Assembly: GCA_949825025.1 (NCBI GenBank) | Contig: OX463784.1 | Location: 2,691,168 to 2,755,167, forward strand | Origin: Siphlonurus alternatus | Lineage: Eukaryota; Arthropoda; Insecta; Ephemeroptera; Siphlonuridae | DNA length: 64,000 bases | Reading direction: 5' to 3' | Shown here: positions 49,001 to 63,000 of the stretch, in pieces | Layout: the number at the start of each line of letters is the position of its first letter | How positions within the stretch are numbered: the stretch's first letter is position 1 | The notes under the pieces: generated by a model | What the model saw: only the letters and a program-made list of their open reading frames with translations | Told to the model about the DNA's origin: nothing | Databases searched by the model: none | Position numbers and translations under genes: made by a program

Positions 49001-52000
49001 ACGCGAATGCAGTAAAAGCAGTGTATAAGTTAATATTTTATGTCTATGGACACGTGTAATCTGGCCAGTAAAAAGTAAAATGAATATTACACGTGAATAA
49101 TACTGCAATTATAAGTACACGATGATGTAAATATGTACGGTTAAATAACTATCTTCAATAATTCCAATGTGTGCGAAAGGCCAATAATATGAATAAAAAC
49201 GTCATATTAAGACGTAGCCAGCTGAGTGAGTTGCATTATAAAAAGTTCCTATGTATAACTTGTGCACTAAAAACAAAATTTTGATTTACTAAAATATTTG
49301 TGCAAATATTAAAAAAGTTCATTTATAAGGTATGTGTGTTTAGGAATATCATAAAAAGTTCAAGTATTGAAAATGTTATGATGCAAATGTCAGCCTAATT
49401 TATAGCAGAAATGGTAAATTCATGAGATCGTATGGATTCATGTTCTCAGTTCTCCATGTTAATTTGTAAACTGTTCAAATAGCCCAAGTCAAATGCTCAT
49501 TTATACCATTAATTACCAACAAAGGGTAAAAATACCTGCGTATTAAAAAAGAAAATATTTCACTAGAATTGATAATTTTGTTCCTTCAAACGTATTTTTA
49601 AATTTTAAATGGTTCTCAAACTATGGTAAATTTAAAAGCTTTGGTGTAAAAATCATATTTACCATGCAGTGTATTAAATATATTATATGCCGGCAGAGGG
49701 TGATTAAAAGCAATAATTTTAATGTAATATACGAGTCAGACAGTTATAAAGGCGGTGTAAACTTAGATTTATAATAAATAAAGGTACAGGCTGCGGGACA
49801 AAAGAGTAATCATGAATATTGATTTAAACATTTTGCGTAGCGGGAAGTGTAATTTTACACATAGTGTTTGCAAACTTGCTTTTGTATGTTCGCTGATCTG
49901 CCCAGTCCAGATTAAATAAGTATGTCAGAGTTGTGTAACTAATGGGTAAAAATATTAATAATTTGCGCGAATTAAATTTCAACCAAAAGCTGCCATAATA
50001 TATGATTTAAAAATTTTGCAAAATGCAATGAGACTTGTAACAACTATGTAAAGTATTAATTCAATAGACCTGATTTGAATATATAATATAAACAATATAT
50101 TGCAAAGTTGGATTAAAGAAAAATACAGTAACAGTAAATCAATAACAATCAATAAAAAAATAAGGCAAAGAATAAATCAAGTGTAATGTTACAAAGCATA
50201 ATGGTAAACTACTTGTAAGTCAACCATTTAATTGTGTAATCCAATAAATTTCAATGTGGGTTTTAATAATTTTAAAATAATTCTTTTTTAATAATTCTGT
50301 ATTAATATTTCTGGATAAAGTAATTGTGTATTACTTCTTGGGTGTACATCCGTTGTAAAGTGCAAGGTTGTTTCCTGTACGCGACTTTGTGTGAACTTTA
50401 TTCGGTGACATTGAGAAGTGCAGTGTAAGGGGCAAGTGCATGCAGCTATTTAGAGAGGTCAATGAACCGCAGTGAATAAAATGCTTGCAAAGATTTATTT
50501 TTGGATAGAAATGTGTATAATTTGCAATTGTTGATGTCAAGTTGCGTGCGTGTGCTGTACTACTAGGTTTTTTTTAAGTTAAACCTAAAAATTCAATTAT
50601 GTTGTACTGTGTCAAACCAAGATACCGCCTCTTTTGTTTTCTGGTTTCAGGGAAATTTTGGTCTACCAGGCAGCAAAAGGAAGCAGCCGTGGTGTGTCCC
50701 AAAACAATTGTCGAACGAAGAACAAGAGTTACTAAATAAATATTGTTGGATTTATTTTAAATGCGCGAGGAATGGTTACTGAATTTTGTTTGCAATAGAG
50801 TTATTTCTCATAAATTTTGATATTTTGAGGGCAAAATATAATCTGCAGGGGGAGTAATGTCACCTCCTATTTGTACCCCTCAAGGAGCAAAGGTCATTCG
50901 TTGACTTTGCTTAGTAATTTGCAGACTCTGCAGTCAGCCAGCAAGGCAGTGCAGAGTAAAGTTGCAAGTAATCATTCCTACGCCAGCCACGAGCGCGCGA
51001 GCGTCTCGTGCGTCTGCCGCTAGGCAGGCGCGGTTGCCTGTATGTAATAGAAGTTTAATAAATAATTTTAGGGTAATCGCGTGTATGAGTTAATCTAACC
51101 CCAGCTAATTGAGTAGCTATTGTACAGCAAAAAGAGCTGTTACAGTTGCGTGTATGAGTTAATCTAACCCCAGCTAATTGAGTAGCTATTGTACAGCAAA
51201 AAGAGCTGTTACAGTCAGCAAAAAGAGCTGTTACATATCCATGGAAGGAATTGTCATAGAATATTCAGTAGCCAGTCCAGTGGAACCAGCTCGTTTTCAG
51301 GAGTCTATTGAACTGGCTACTGAACCTTCTATGATGACACTTTCTTTGTTATCCATGGAAGGAATTGTCATAGAAGGTGAAGTAGCCAGTCCAATGGAAC
51401 TAGCTAGTCGTCAGGAGTCTATTGAACTGGCTACTGAACCTTTTATGATGACTCTTTCTTTGTCATCCATCCACAACTGACTCACCACTGTTTCACGTCG
51501 GCCCCCAGCAGTGACAAGCATCTGTCTAGCGCGGGTGCGATGGCCCTGGTGATGTAGTACTCCGCGTTGATTCTCAAGGAGGGTTCCTTCAGAAGGTCCA
51601 GGGGGGAGCGCACCAGTCTGATCAAAGGCAGTCCGGGCGCACCACTCACCACCACGTACGGCACCCTCTCTCCACGACGGGGCTCTGCTCGTCGGTCCAC
51701 CCTCAGCCATTGTCTGGGGAAAGTTAAGTGTGAGATGTTTTGTAACTAAAGATGTAATCTATACCAAAGTCATCTACTCACAATGGTTGTAACAAACCAT
51801 TGTTTATAATGTCTGTCACATGAAGCCTTTTTCTTTGTTAAACATGGGATGACGTAGTGCCTAATTTTGCCACCAGAGCAGAGAACGTAATGGCACTGTT
51901 GGCGCTAGACAACCGTTTCAACTTCATAATTAACGGTAATTTTCCACAAGTTAACATGTTAATCAAGAACCGTCCCATTTTTTCCTTATTTCACGCGACA

Positions 52001-55000
52001 GACACTACCCAACAATTAATACTTTGTTTACTAACAACAGTCACAAGACTTTGATCTATACTGATGCTTGTGGTGGGACTAATACATAACATGACGCCAT
52101 ATCCCTTTACGGGGTAAGCCAGCAGCATTATTACCTGGGCCGTCTACAAATTGCCCTCCAAAGCACTCGATTCATGCATACTCCACTTGCTTCAGAAATA
52201 CTCATAACACTCTTTTGCCTTCTGCACTCTCTATTACACTGTGTACTTTTAACACTCCTGTTCTTCAAACATTCTGCAATCACATCCAACCAAACCTTTT
52301 TTGGTCTACCTAATTCTTTCATGCCTTGTACACTACCTTTAAACACCTGTTTTGCAATTCGTTCATCACCCATTCTCTCAACATGTCCAAACCAACGTAG
52401 TGTACTTCGTTCATACTTGTCAATTACGCTTTCTTTCACTCCACACTCATTCATCACCCATGTGTTTCTCACTATACATATTGTAGAAAAAGAATACTTG
52501 GGAAGATAAATTAAATTCAAATATCTTGCTTGCAATGGATAACTTGCATGATTTGTTTTATTTTAGAAATGAATACAAGGTATCATTATGCATTTTTTTT
52601 TTTTTTAGTCCCAAAACTATTTTTAAATAATTATTGAATGTGGCCATGCCCCCTGCCCACGTCTAAATCTGGACTACATCTGAACTGCAGCAGTTCAGAT
52701 CAGTTCAAAATTATGCTAGTTCAGATAGTTGTAAACAGTATAAAATTGGCCGGTTTTGAACTGTTTGAGCTACCAATTTTGAACTGGCCACAGTTGTAAA
52801 TAGCTCATAGCAGTCCAAACAATACAGCTCAGAACAGTCCAGCCTAGCTCAAACTAGCTCGTTTACGTTGATACTCAGGCAGTCCATTATAGCTCAAACT
52901 AGTTCATTGCTGCTATACATGCAACAGTCCATTCTAGTTCAGAATAGTCCAGCCTAGCTCAAAAAGTCCAAAGCACTATAGCAGCTGTACTGCAGTCCAG
53001 GGCAGTCCATTCTAGTTCAGATTAGTCCAGCCTAGCTCAAAAAAGTCCAAAGCACTGTAGCAGCTGTACTGCAGTCCAGGGCAGTCCGTTCTAGTTCAGA
53101 ATAGTCTAGCCTAGCTCAAAAAAGTCAAAAGCACAATAGCAGCTGTACTGCAGTCCAGGGCAGTTCATTCTAGTTCAGAATAGTCCAGCTTAGCTCAAAA
53201 AAGTCCAAAGCACTGTAGCAGCTGTACTGCAGTCCAGGGCAGTCCATTCTAGTTCAGAATAGTCCAGCCTAGCTCAAAAATTCCAAAGCACTATAGCAGC
53301 TGTACGGCAGTCCAGGGCAGTTCATTCTAGTTCAGATTAGTCCAGCCTAGCTCAAAAAAGTCCAAAGCACTGTAGCAGCTGTACTGCAGTCCAGGGCAGT
53401 TCATTCTAGTTCAGAATAGTCCAGCCTAGCTAAAAAAAGTCCAAAGCACTGTAGCAGCTGTACTGCAGTCCAGGGCAGTCCATTCTAGTTCCGAATAGTC
53501 CAGCCTAGCTCAAAAATTCCAAAGCACAATAGCAGCTGTACTGCAGTCCAGGGCAGTCCATTCTAGTTCAGAATAGTCCAGCCTAGCTCAAAAAAGTGCA
53601 AAGCACTGTAGCAGCTGTACTGCAGTCCAGGGCAGTCCATTCTAGTTCAGAATAGACCAGCCTAGCTCAAAAAAGTCCAAAGCACTGTAGCAGCTGTACT
53701 GCAGTCCAGGGCAGTCCATTCTAGTTCAGAATAGTCCAGCCTAGCTAAAAAAATTCCAACTTGACTGCAATATGTTCTATAGTAGAACCATTTTATGATC
53801 AGCGCTGTCACTTTGACGAGGCAAGCCGGCAGCTGGTATTCAGCCTGCAGCCGCCGGCTTGCTTCGTCAAAGTGACAGCGCTGATCATAAGATGGTTCTA
53901 CTATAGAACATATTGCAGTCAAGATGGACACCTTTACTTTTTATCAATGGACCAAAATGGACCTGTAAACATACTTTAAATTATCTCTGGAAACACAATA
54001 ATATTTAACACGATTATGTTGGTAACGCCCATAAAAATAACAATATCCGTCGTCAATAGATAATTATATTAATAAATGCCATGCAAACCTAGTGAATATG
54101 CAGTACAATATTTGTACTGTACCAATTGTACAATTATTATTATAGTGCATGAAAGATAGAGCATGATTTATAAGTCGAATAGCTTGATCACTCATCACGC
54201 ATTTGGCAACGCTGTCTATTTTTGTGGCCATGCAGGTGAACTCGGTGAGAAATGTGAGACATCTCACCTGAGATCTCATAGAGTTGAAATAAGATTATAC
54301 ACATGAGCTCAATATTATATGGACTGACGATCGCTTTTATTTTAAACACTTAACTTGTATCATATAATATTATTCATTATAACAGTTATAACTCAAGGCA
54401 TACAGTACTAAAAACTAAAAAAAAAAAAATAATATCTAATTCTACATACAGTATGCAAACACAATGAATATATTTAATTAGTTTGCTAGCTCACAGATAA
54501 ATTTCTAAAATCTAACATGCTGGCAGCTGATATATATGTGAATGCCTATTAATTATGATAGGTGTAGGTGGACAACATGGGATATAATCCATTGCAGGAT
54601 AAATACCGGTACTTATAATATATGCATAAAGTATGCATATACATTATTGCTTAATTAATTCTTATTGGTGAAAACAGCATAATGAAATAAACAACACGAA
54701 ATTTTATGCACTGTATGCATAAGTATATGATATGCCCTATATTATATACACAGTACGTATTGTATGCATACATAATATATAGATTTTATCACCATCATTC
54801 TGTTGATCATTTGCGTATATATACTCATTTATAAGGATCGAAAACGTTGTAAAAATTCTACTGGCAATAAAAAAAACATAGAGTATATGCATACTGTATG
54901 TATATATTATACTGTACTACATGCAGCTGAATTTTGCTATTACAATGTCAAAATGAAAAGAAACTGTGTAAAAAATGTGTGATAAAATTGGCACTTACCG

Positions 55001-58000
55001 GTATCGCAAATATTGATAGACCAAAATTTAACTTATGCCCATTTTTCTTACATTTCAGCCTTTAGGACTATCCTTTGTATTTTTCCACGTACAGAGGAGG
55101 AACAGGGCTGAAGAACGTCACTTCTAGTTCCAGTAGGTAGCCTAAACCTAGGACAGATATGCCAAACTCCCATGGCAAGAACAGAACAAAATTTTCCGAT
55201 CAACTTTTGACCCTGATATTTAATGTATAGACTCTATGTACGTAAATTCTTACCTTCATAGATGATTATAGGTTAAGAGCACCAAGGAACCACTTAAAAA
55301 TAAGAATATCTGTGACTACTAATGATACCAAACAAGAAATCACCGAAATCACGACAATAATAGAAAACAGCTGAAAAGCCGGTAAAGATTTCAAATGCTG
55401 CGGAAGCGGAAGTGCGGATCCTGCGCGGAGCGCGCGGTGCATTAATGTAAAAAAATCCAACCAATCAGAGACCTGCGCTAAATCAACAGCGCTAAATCTT
55501 CAAATAATGGTTTATTAATTAATAAATCTAAAACCTCGATCCTATATATTTGAACAGAGACGTACATATACAGTATAATATAAATATAATATATATATAT
55601 ATATATGTATATATATTTTATATATCTACGCTATGATTGTACAGTATGTTTGTGTATTATACGGTTAATGGTATGTGGAGCTTAATTATAATGTATAATA
55701 TTTTATATTTTATTGAGGAGAACGGTACGTACGTCAATATATAGGATAACTATATAGTAGTATATAGTGCTCAAAAAATACACGCACGTGCGTTATTTCT
55801 TAACATAAAAGTCTTAATAGGGTACAAAATATTATATTATAAGTATCTTAAGTTTAAGTATTATATAATACTTTTACTCAAAATAATTTATTCAATTAAT
55901 ATTTTAAACTATTTTAATTAAAAAATTATATGTAATTTTTATCACATAATTAATATATATCCCGTGTACAGTGTACATGTGAGCATATATAACTATGGCA
56001 ATATAATTAAAATTGTGAAATAATTAATTAATTTAGACTGCGGTTATATCCGCTATATATATATATATATATTATATATAATATAAATAAATACGTTATA
56101 TTATATATAGTGTGTGTGGACTAGTTTAATTAAGCTAGCAACTCAGAGAAGCTAGGGTACATGAGTTAGACTGGGCTGTCTGAGCTGCGGTGGACTGTCC
56201 TGGACTGCAGTGGACTGTCTGAACTTCTCATCATTGCAGTTAAATAATTTGAACTGGACTGGACTGTCTGAGCTGCATTGGACTGCCGCAGAACTGATTT
56301 GATCTAAACTGGACTGTCTGAGCTTCAATTAATTCATTTGAACTAGACTGGACTCTCTCAGCTGCATTGGACTTCCGCTGAACTGGTTTTTGAGCTAAAC
56401 TGGACTGTCTGAGCTGCGGTGGACTGTCCTGGACTGCAGTGGACTGTCTGAGCTTCAATGGACTAATTTGAACTAGACTGGACTGTCTGAGCTGCGATGG
56501 ACTGTCCTGGACTGTCTGAGCTCCATTGGACTGCCGGTGAACTGGTTTGAGCTAAACTGGCCTGTCAGAGCTGCGGTGGCTGTTCTGGACTACAGTGGAC
56601 TGTCTGAGCTTCAATGGACTAATTTGAACTAGACTGGACTGTCTGAGCTGCGATGGACTGTCCTGGACTGTCTAAGCTTCATTGGACTGCCGCTGAACTG
56701 GTTTGAGCTAAACTGGCCTGTCTGAGCTGCGGTGGACTGTCCTGGACTACAGTGGACTGTCTGAGCTGCAGTGGACTAATTTGAACTAGACTGGACTGTC
56801 TGAGCTGCGATGGACCGTCCTGGACTGTCTGAGCTTCATTGGACTGCCGCTGAACTGGTTTGAGCTAAACTGGCCTGTCTGAGCTGCGGTGGACTGTCCT
56901 GGACTACAGTGGACTGTCTGAGCTGCAGTGGACTAATTTGAACTAGACTAGACTGTCTGAGCTGCAATGGACTAATTTGAACTAGACTGGACTGTCTGAG
57001 CTGCGGTGGACTGTCCTGGACTGCAGTGGACTGTCTGAGCTTCAATGGACTAATTTGAACTAGACTGGACTGTCTGAGCTTCATTCCATTGCCGCTGAAC
57101 TGGTTTGAGCTAAACTGGCCTGTCTGAGCTGCGGTGGACTGTCCTGGACTACAGTGGACTGTCTGAGCTGCAATGGACTAATTTGAACTAGACTGGCCTG
57201 TCTGAGCTGCGGTGGACTGTCCTGGACTGCAGTGGACTGTCTGAGCTTCAATGGACTAATTTGAACTAGACTGGACTGTCTGAGCTGCGATGGACTGTCC
57301 TGGACTTTCTGAGCTTCATTGGACTGCCGCTGAACTGGTTTGAGCTAAACTGGCCTGTCTGAGCTGCGGTGGACTGTCCTGGACTACAGTGGACTGTCTG
57401 AGCTTCAATGGACTAATTTGAACTAGACTGGACTGTCCGAGCTGCGATGGACTGTCCTGGACTGTCTGAGCTTCATTGGACTGCCGCTGAATTGGTTTGA
57501 GCTAAACTGGCTTGTCTGAGCTGCGGTGGACAGTCCTGGACTACAGTGGCCGTCTGAGCTTAAATGGACTAATTTGAACTAAACGGGACTGTCTGAGCTG
57601 CAGTGGAATGTCTGAGCTTTTATAAACTAATTTGAACTAGACTGGACTGTCTGAGCTGCATTGGACTGCCGCTAAACTGGTTTGAGCTAAACTGGACTGT
57701 CTGAGCTGCGGTGGACAGTCCTGGACTGCAGTGGACTGTCTGAGCTTCAATGGACTAATATGAACTAGACTGGACGGTCTGAGCTGCATTGGACTGCCGC
57801 TGAACTTGTTTGAGCTAAACTGGCTTGTCTGAGCTGCGGTGGACAGTCCTGGACTACAGTGGCCGTCTGAGCTTAAATGGACTAATTTGAACTAAACTGG
57901 ACTTTCTGAGCTGCGGTGGACTGTCCTGGACTACAGGACTAGTTTGAGCTAGCTGAAGCTACTTTGAGCTGCAGAAAGGTTATGAGCTGATATGAACTAA

Positions 58001-58577
58001 TTCAAACTGCATTGAACTGCAGCAATTTTGAGCAGGAAACAGCTCAGAATGGTTAAAAACTGTTTTGAACTGATTTGAACTTCGCTGTTCAAAACAGTCC
58101 AGAATATTAGCTCATTTGAACTGCATGAGCTGATTTGAACTACCTCAATCAGCTCAGACCAGTCCAGATTTAGACGTGGGTGGAGGCGTCAATAGATGTC
58201 TAGGCCCCATAATTTTTATTAAGGATCCAAGGGGGCCCAACAGAGTTTGCAGAACTTTCAATATTTTTTAAAAATGCTATTTTTCTATGACTCTAAAAAA
58301 AGCTGAAAAAAATCATTGTAACATAACTTGGTACCATCTACTCAATTTTAAAATAAAAATTTTTTATGCAGGTTGTCCATTGTCAATATTCTGTAGCTTT
58401 TCACTTGACTTTTTTATTTCTACATATATAGTAATTTCTTATAAAAATAGGTCTTTAATTAATTGAAAGACTTAAGGGTAATATAACACGAATCAGCTGA
58501 TTTTGTAGTCTCATTTGATTAAGTTTAAGTTTGACACATCACATTAATGGTATAAAATGCTGTAGTGATATGATTAA

Positions 58578-58632
<55 letters not shown>

Positions 58633-59997
58633 ACATGTAAACCTTAGCAGCCTCATAAAAATTTAGATTTTGGTCCTTAGCACCAAGAAGTTGCAGAAAA
58701 AATTTCAAAACAATCGGACAATCCAATTTTTATTCATTAATTTCTTAGTTTATCTCTCCATGGGAAAGCCCTGTACTGAAGGTAATCCGTCTCATGTTTT
58801 TTATGAAAAAGAGAGGTTCTTGTGTAAAAATATTTAAAGAGCAAGGTATTTTAACACTACCTTGTATATTCATTCTGGAAAGTGTAATGTTTGTAAAGAG
58901 AAATATGTCAGATTTTAAACAACATGAAGTGCATCATAATCATAACACCAGAAACCTAAAAAATGTAATAACTCCAATTTATTGTAAAATGAATATGTAT
59001 AAAAAGGGACCCTTTTTGAGTTGCTTGTCTTTGTATAATAAGCTGCCTAATGATGTGAAGTGCATCGAAAATTTAAATGTTTTTAAAGTGAGTGTTAAAA
59101 AGTGGCTAGTAAATAAGTGTTTTTATAGTGTACACAAAACTACATGGACCATGAATGACTTCAAGTAATGTTAAATGACTCTATTTCTTAGCTTTAGATT
59201 GACTTGTCCTATAAACCTCAACATGTATCATGTATATGAAAATATGATTGTAGGAACTAATGGAATTAATAAAAGAATTTTGAATTTTTTGAATTTGAAT
59301 TGAATTTTGACTGAAAACTTAATAAAATTATTTTTTTACAACTTCTTGGTGCTAAGGGGCGTATTCAAGAAGTTGTTCCGATATGTCGGAGAAACTTATC
59401 CGTGTTTTTAAAGAAAATCTGCGAGTCCAGATCTGGCGGAAGTCGTCACGCCCGCCTTTCTACCACCAGAGCGCGCCATCAGCAAGAGTCCTCCCGCTTC
59501 TCGCTGCGGCGGCAGCGATAAACGAGAAGAGTGGAAAGAGCGCCACGGGAGGAAATATACAACTAATTGTAAGAGTCGAAAAGCGTAATCGCGGGAGTTT
59601 GGGAGCTGATTATCTTTTTCTTCACACAAATAATCAGCACAGAAACTGTCGTAAGCAATTAAAACCGCTGCAGCAACAATAATTTAATTAATCCATCCAT
59701 TTTTATGGGTACTAAACAAAATAACTCGCCAAACATCTGTGGGGGCGGAGCCAACTATCATGGGCGTGTCTATCGGTTTAGAAAAAGTGTTTTTTAAAAT
59801 ATCTGACGGACTGAGTGTGTGACGTCACTTCCTTTATCTGTGACTTATCTGTCGGAGAAGACAGATTTATTCTCGAATACGCCCAAGGTCAATCTATAAA
59901 AAGAAATTCAGAATTTTTATGAGGTTGCTAAGATTTACATGTTAATCAAATGGGACCACAAAATCAGCTGTTTCGTGTTACCTTATCCTTAATTTGG

Positions 59998-60036
<39 letters not shown>

Positions 60037-63000
60037 ATTTAGACACGAGGGTGATATTTGTCTATGAAACACAACAAACGGACTTCCAATGAAATTGTTT
60101 TTCACTATTTTCTTATTATAAATTCCTCTTTTGTAGCTACTGCAAGAAAGTAACAAAAGTAGTTTTTATTTTTATATTTGTTAAATTTATATTTTTTTAA
60201 CCATGGAATAGCTATGATAAAAAATTCTGTAGTTGAGTTTAACTGCTTGAATCAAAATTTAAAATAATCCATTGAAGACTGAAGTACGGATGCTATGATA
60301 AAGAATATAAGTCTCTATACAGTGGCCGTCACATTTAACTGGCTCATGGTCGGAAACGCTCAGGAGTCATTCAGCTCGACCAATGATGTCCTTCGTAACA
60401 AACAAACTACCAATGACTGAGAGCGTTACAAACACGACCATGAGGATTTTAAATGTGACGGCTATTGTACAGTTTTTAAAGTTAAAAATTGGAATATATG
60501 CATTATAATCTTACCTATGAATTTCAATTATTAAATTTAAAGGCATGCAGGCCTCAAAATACAAATTAGACAGTCACCAAGTGGGTTTAGAGTATATAAT
60601 CAACATTCACATAATTTTTTTTCACGCGTGATGCCTCCGTGCGAAGTCGCAGTTCAAAGTAAGAAATTTAGTCCTTGATGACGTCACGAAGTTCTTGATG
60701 ACGTCACAACTCAATGCTAATCGGTGCTAGCTGTGAGTTGTGACGTCAGCAAGGACTTTCTTTACAGCGCGACTTCGGATGGTCGCACCGCGCGCAGGTA
60801 AAAATAATACGAATGTTGATTATAAACTCGAGCAACACTTAATGTCTGTCTAATTTGTAATTTGAGGCCTGTATTTAAGAACTGTACATAGCAAGGATTC
60901 ACACTATGCCATTGGGGATGAAATACAGTAAAAACTTGTTATACATAGTCAACCCTAGAATTTAGGTTTACCTTATATATGTGTGGTAAAACTAGGATGG
61001 ATAGAGTGAGAAACACATGGGTGATGAATGAGTGTGGAGTGAAAGAAAGCGTAATTGACAAGTATGAACGAAGTACGCTACGTTGGTTTGGACATGTTGA
61101 GAGAATGGGTGATGAACGAATTGCAAAACAGGTGTTTAAAGGTAGTGTACAAGGCATGAAAGGATTAGGTAGACCAAAAAAGTTTGGTTGGATGTGATTG
61201 CAGAATGTTTGAAGAACAGGAGTGTTAAAAGTACACAGTGTAATAGAGAGTGCAGAAGGCAAAAGAGTGTTATGAGTATTTCTGAAGCAAGTGGAGTATG
61301 CAAGAATCGAGTGCTTTGGAGGGCAATTTGTAGACGGCCGAGGTAATAATGCTGCTGGCTTACCCCGTAAAGGGATATGGCGTCATGTTATGTATGTATG
61401 TTATATAGAAGTATTACCTTATATCAAGTTTTTCCTATACCTGCAATGTTAATTATTTGTTAATGGACTAAAATCTTCTTTACTCAAAATCAAGTCACTC
61501 CCAGGCAAATGCCGGGGCAGTTCCTAACACAAGGCCACAGCCGCCTTCTTTCCTATCAATTCTTCCAACTGTTGTTAATACTGTTGTTAAGTTTGAATGC
61601 TTACACCAATAGCAGAATATGCTGTAGTAAGCTAATATATTAATAAATAAAAAATAAGTTTTACTTAACAACAAGTTTCTTAATAAAAAGTTTTACTATA
61701 ATATCCTTGTTTTATTCCAAGTTAAATGCTTATTTGGTTAGTCAAGTATTGTAAATGTATAAAATTTTGACTGTGTTTTAAAAGTGATATTTTATTTACA
61801 TTTGTTATTAAGAGTCATTGTTATGTTTTCCTTTCATATTATTTAAGGGTAAGATAACGCCAACAATGTTAAAAAAAAAAAAAAAAAACTTACACAAAAA
61901 TCATGAAATTTTTTTAAAATGTTCTCCTCTACACCCTCTACCAGTAGCTAAAATATCAGGTTTACAAATACGATCTAGTTTTAGAGTTATGAATTTTTAA
62001 AGTTGAGTAATTTAACATGGAAGTTTCATTTCTCCAAGATAAATTAGCTACTGATAGGGGCATAGAGGAGAACATTTTAAATTTTTTTCAGAATTTTTGT
62101 GTGACGGATTTTTTTTTTAACATTGGTGGCGTAACCTTATACTTAATTGTTAAAAGGGATGCCATTATGTAACTCCACGTTGCGTTTTGTTCTGTATATA
62201 GGACTGTGTTACTTCTTATATTATGTAACATGAGGAAAGTATAATAAATAAATAAAAATTGTGTTTTGGTTCACACCTTGTTAGCTCGAGAGCTGGCACG
62301 CAGGCTCCAGGTTTGTAGCCTGAGAATCCTCGGAACTCCTTAGCGAAGACCAGATCCTGGAGAGTGGTGCGCCCTAGCAGAAGTTTTTGGAACTGCCTGG
62401 TGACGTACTGCTTTACCAAACTGACATCCTGACTCTCAAACAACAGACGTAGACACTTCTCCAACATCTGGGGACAGACAGAGAAGAATTTAACCTTCTA
62501 TGATGACTCTTTCTTTGTTATCCATGGAAGGAATGGGGAATTCTCTTACAACTCAAATTTTAATTTAACTACTATATTATGATAGGGTACATATTAACAA
62601 TAAGTTTGACTTAAGTTTCAACTTTTTTAACTCAAATTTGGGGACTCTGAAGGGATTATTAGAATAGGGGCAAAGTATGCAACCTGCCCAAAAACCTGAA
62701 AATTGTGACGTAGAAACTCCCTAGTTAACACACAACAACTGCCTGATATCATAGTTTGAGCGTCAAGGAGTGATTGGCTATATATTTTAGCAACACGATC
62801 AAAATCAGCGGGTTTTTCTACCCTAGTATCAATAGTTTTGTCCCTAATATATATCAGTTTACTTTAAGAGTGATAATAGAAAATGTAAATTTATTGCAGG
62901 AAAATTTCGCCTGCTAGGCAGCAGGGGGGTGCAACTTCACAGGCGCAAGCCGGACGCGTTTGAAGGTGGCGGTTGGTGGCGTCGGTTTGTGGCGTCGGTT

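Larger units (their letters stand above)
46102..51235 (+). mobile_element. LTR retrotransposon without coding capacity (LARD-like)
   Basis: Two 356-bp LTRs (46102-46457 and 50858-51213) begin TGTCAC and end TTACA and differ at very few positions. The 3' copy carries an extra 22 bp to 51235. TATC flanks both sides (46098-46101, 51236-51239). The primer binding site TGGTGTCAGAAGTGGGAT at 46460 is complementary to the 3' end of tRNA-Leu (with CCA). A purine tract GCAGGGGGAG precedes the 3' LTR. The 4.4-kb interior has no gag, protease, reverse transcriptase or integrase frame. It must be mobilised by a related Gypsy-type element. Near-identical LTRs imply a young insertion. It sits in REV3L intron 3. 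Confidence 0.92.
52656..58180. mobile_element. 5.5-kb foldback element with CTGGACT-repeat arms
   Basis: Perfect 20-bp ends CCCACGTCTAAATCTGGACT and AGTCCAGATTTAGACGTGGG. Subterminal arrays (left 52660-53757, right 56160-58160) are built from AGTCCAG / CTGGACT, AGCTC / GAGCT and TTCAGA-like words in opposite orientation. The host MITE supplies the empty site CCCCC-TG-GAGGCG, so only TG is duplicated. The middle (53760-56150) has a 160-bp hairpin and AT-rich DNA. No transposase is seen. In REV3L intron 2. Confidence 0.87.
52534..58381. mobile_element. TTGCAGAAA-family MITE split by a 5.5-kb foldback element
   Basis: Left piece 52534-52655 (AATGGATAACTTGCATG, AGAAATGAATAC, GGCCATGCCCCCTG). Right piece 58181-58381 (TGGAGGCGTCAATAGATGTC, GGTACCATCTACTCA, GCAGGTTGTCCAT). 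Together they match 32803-33142. Confidence 0.85.
58472..59992. mobile_element. TTAA foldback MITE carrying three later insertions
   Basis: TTAAGGGTAATATAACACGA at the left and TCGTGTTACCTTATCCTTAA at the right. Interrupted by a LINE tail with (AAAT)n (about 58515-58632), a LINE 3' fragment (about 58782-59300) and another MITE (59355-59883). The arm sequence resumes after each (AACATGTAAACCTTAGC, CTTCTTGGTGCTAAG, TGAGGTTGCTAAGATTTACA). Confidence 0.85.

Noticed and set aside
53662..53979. Paired + and - frames with nearly the same peptide (YDQRCHFDEASR)
   Set aside because: Arise from the two arms of a hairpin, not from genes.
55266..55460. Small membrane protein gene
   Set aside because: A hydrophobic stretch in a 64-codon frame inside a foldback core; no homology, no conserved start or neighbours.
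59383..59682. 99-codon frame
   Set aside because: Lies within a MITE with inverted ends; composition and frame are explained by the GC-rich insert.
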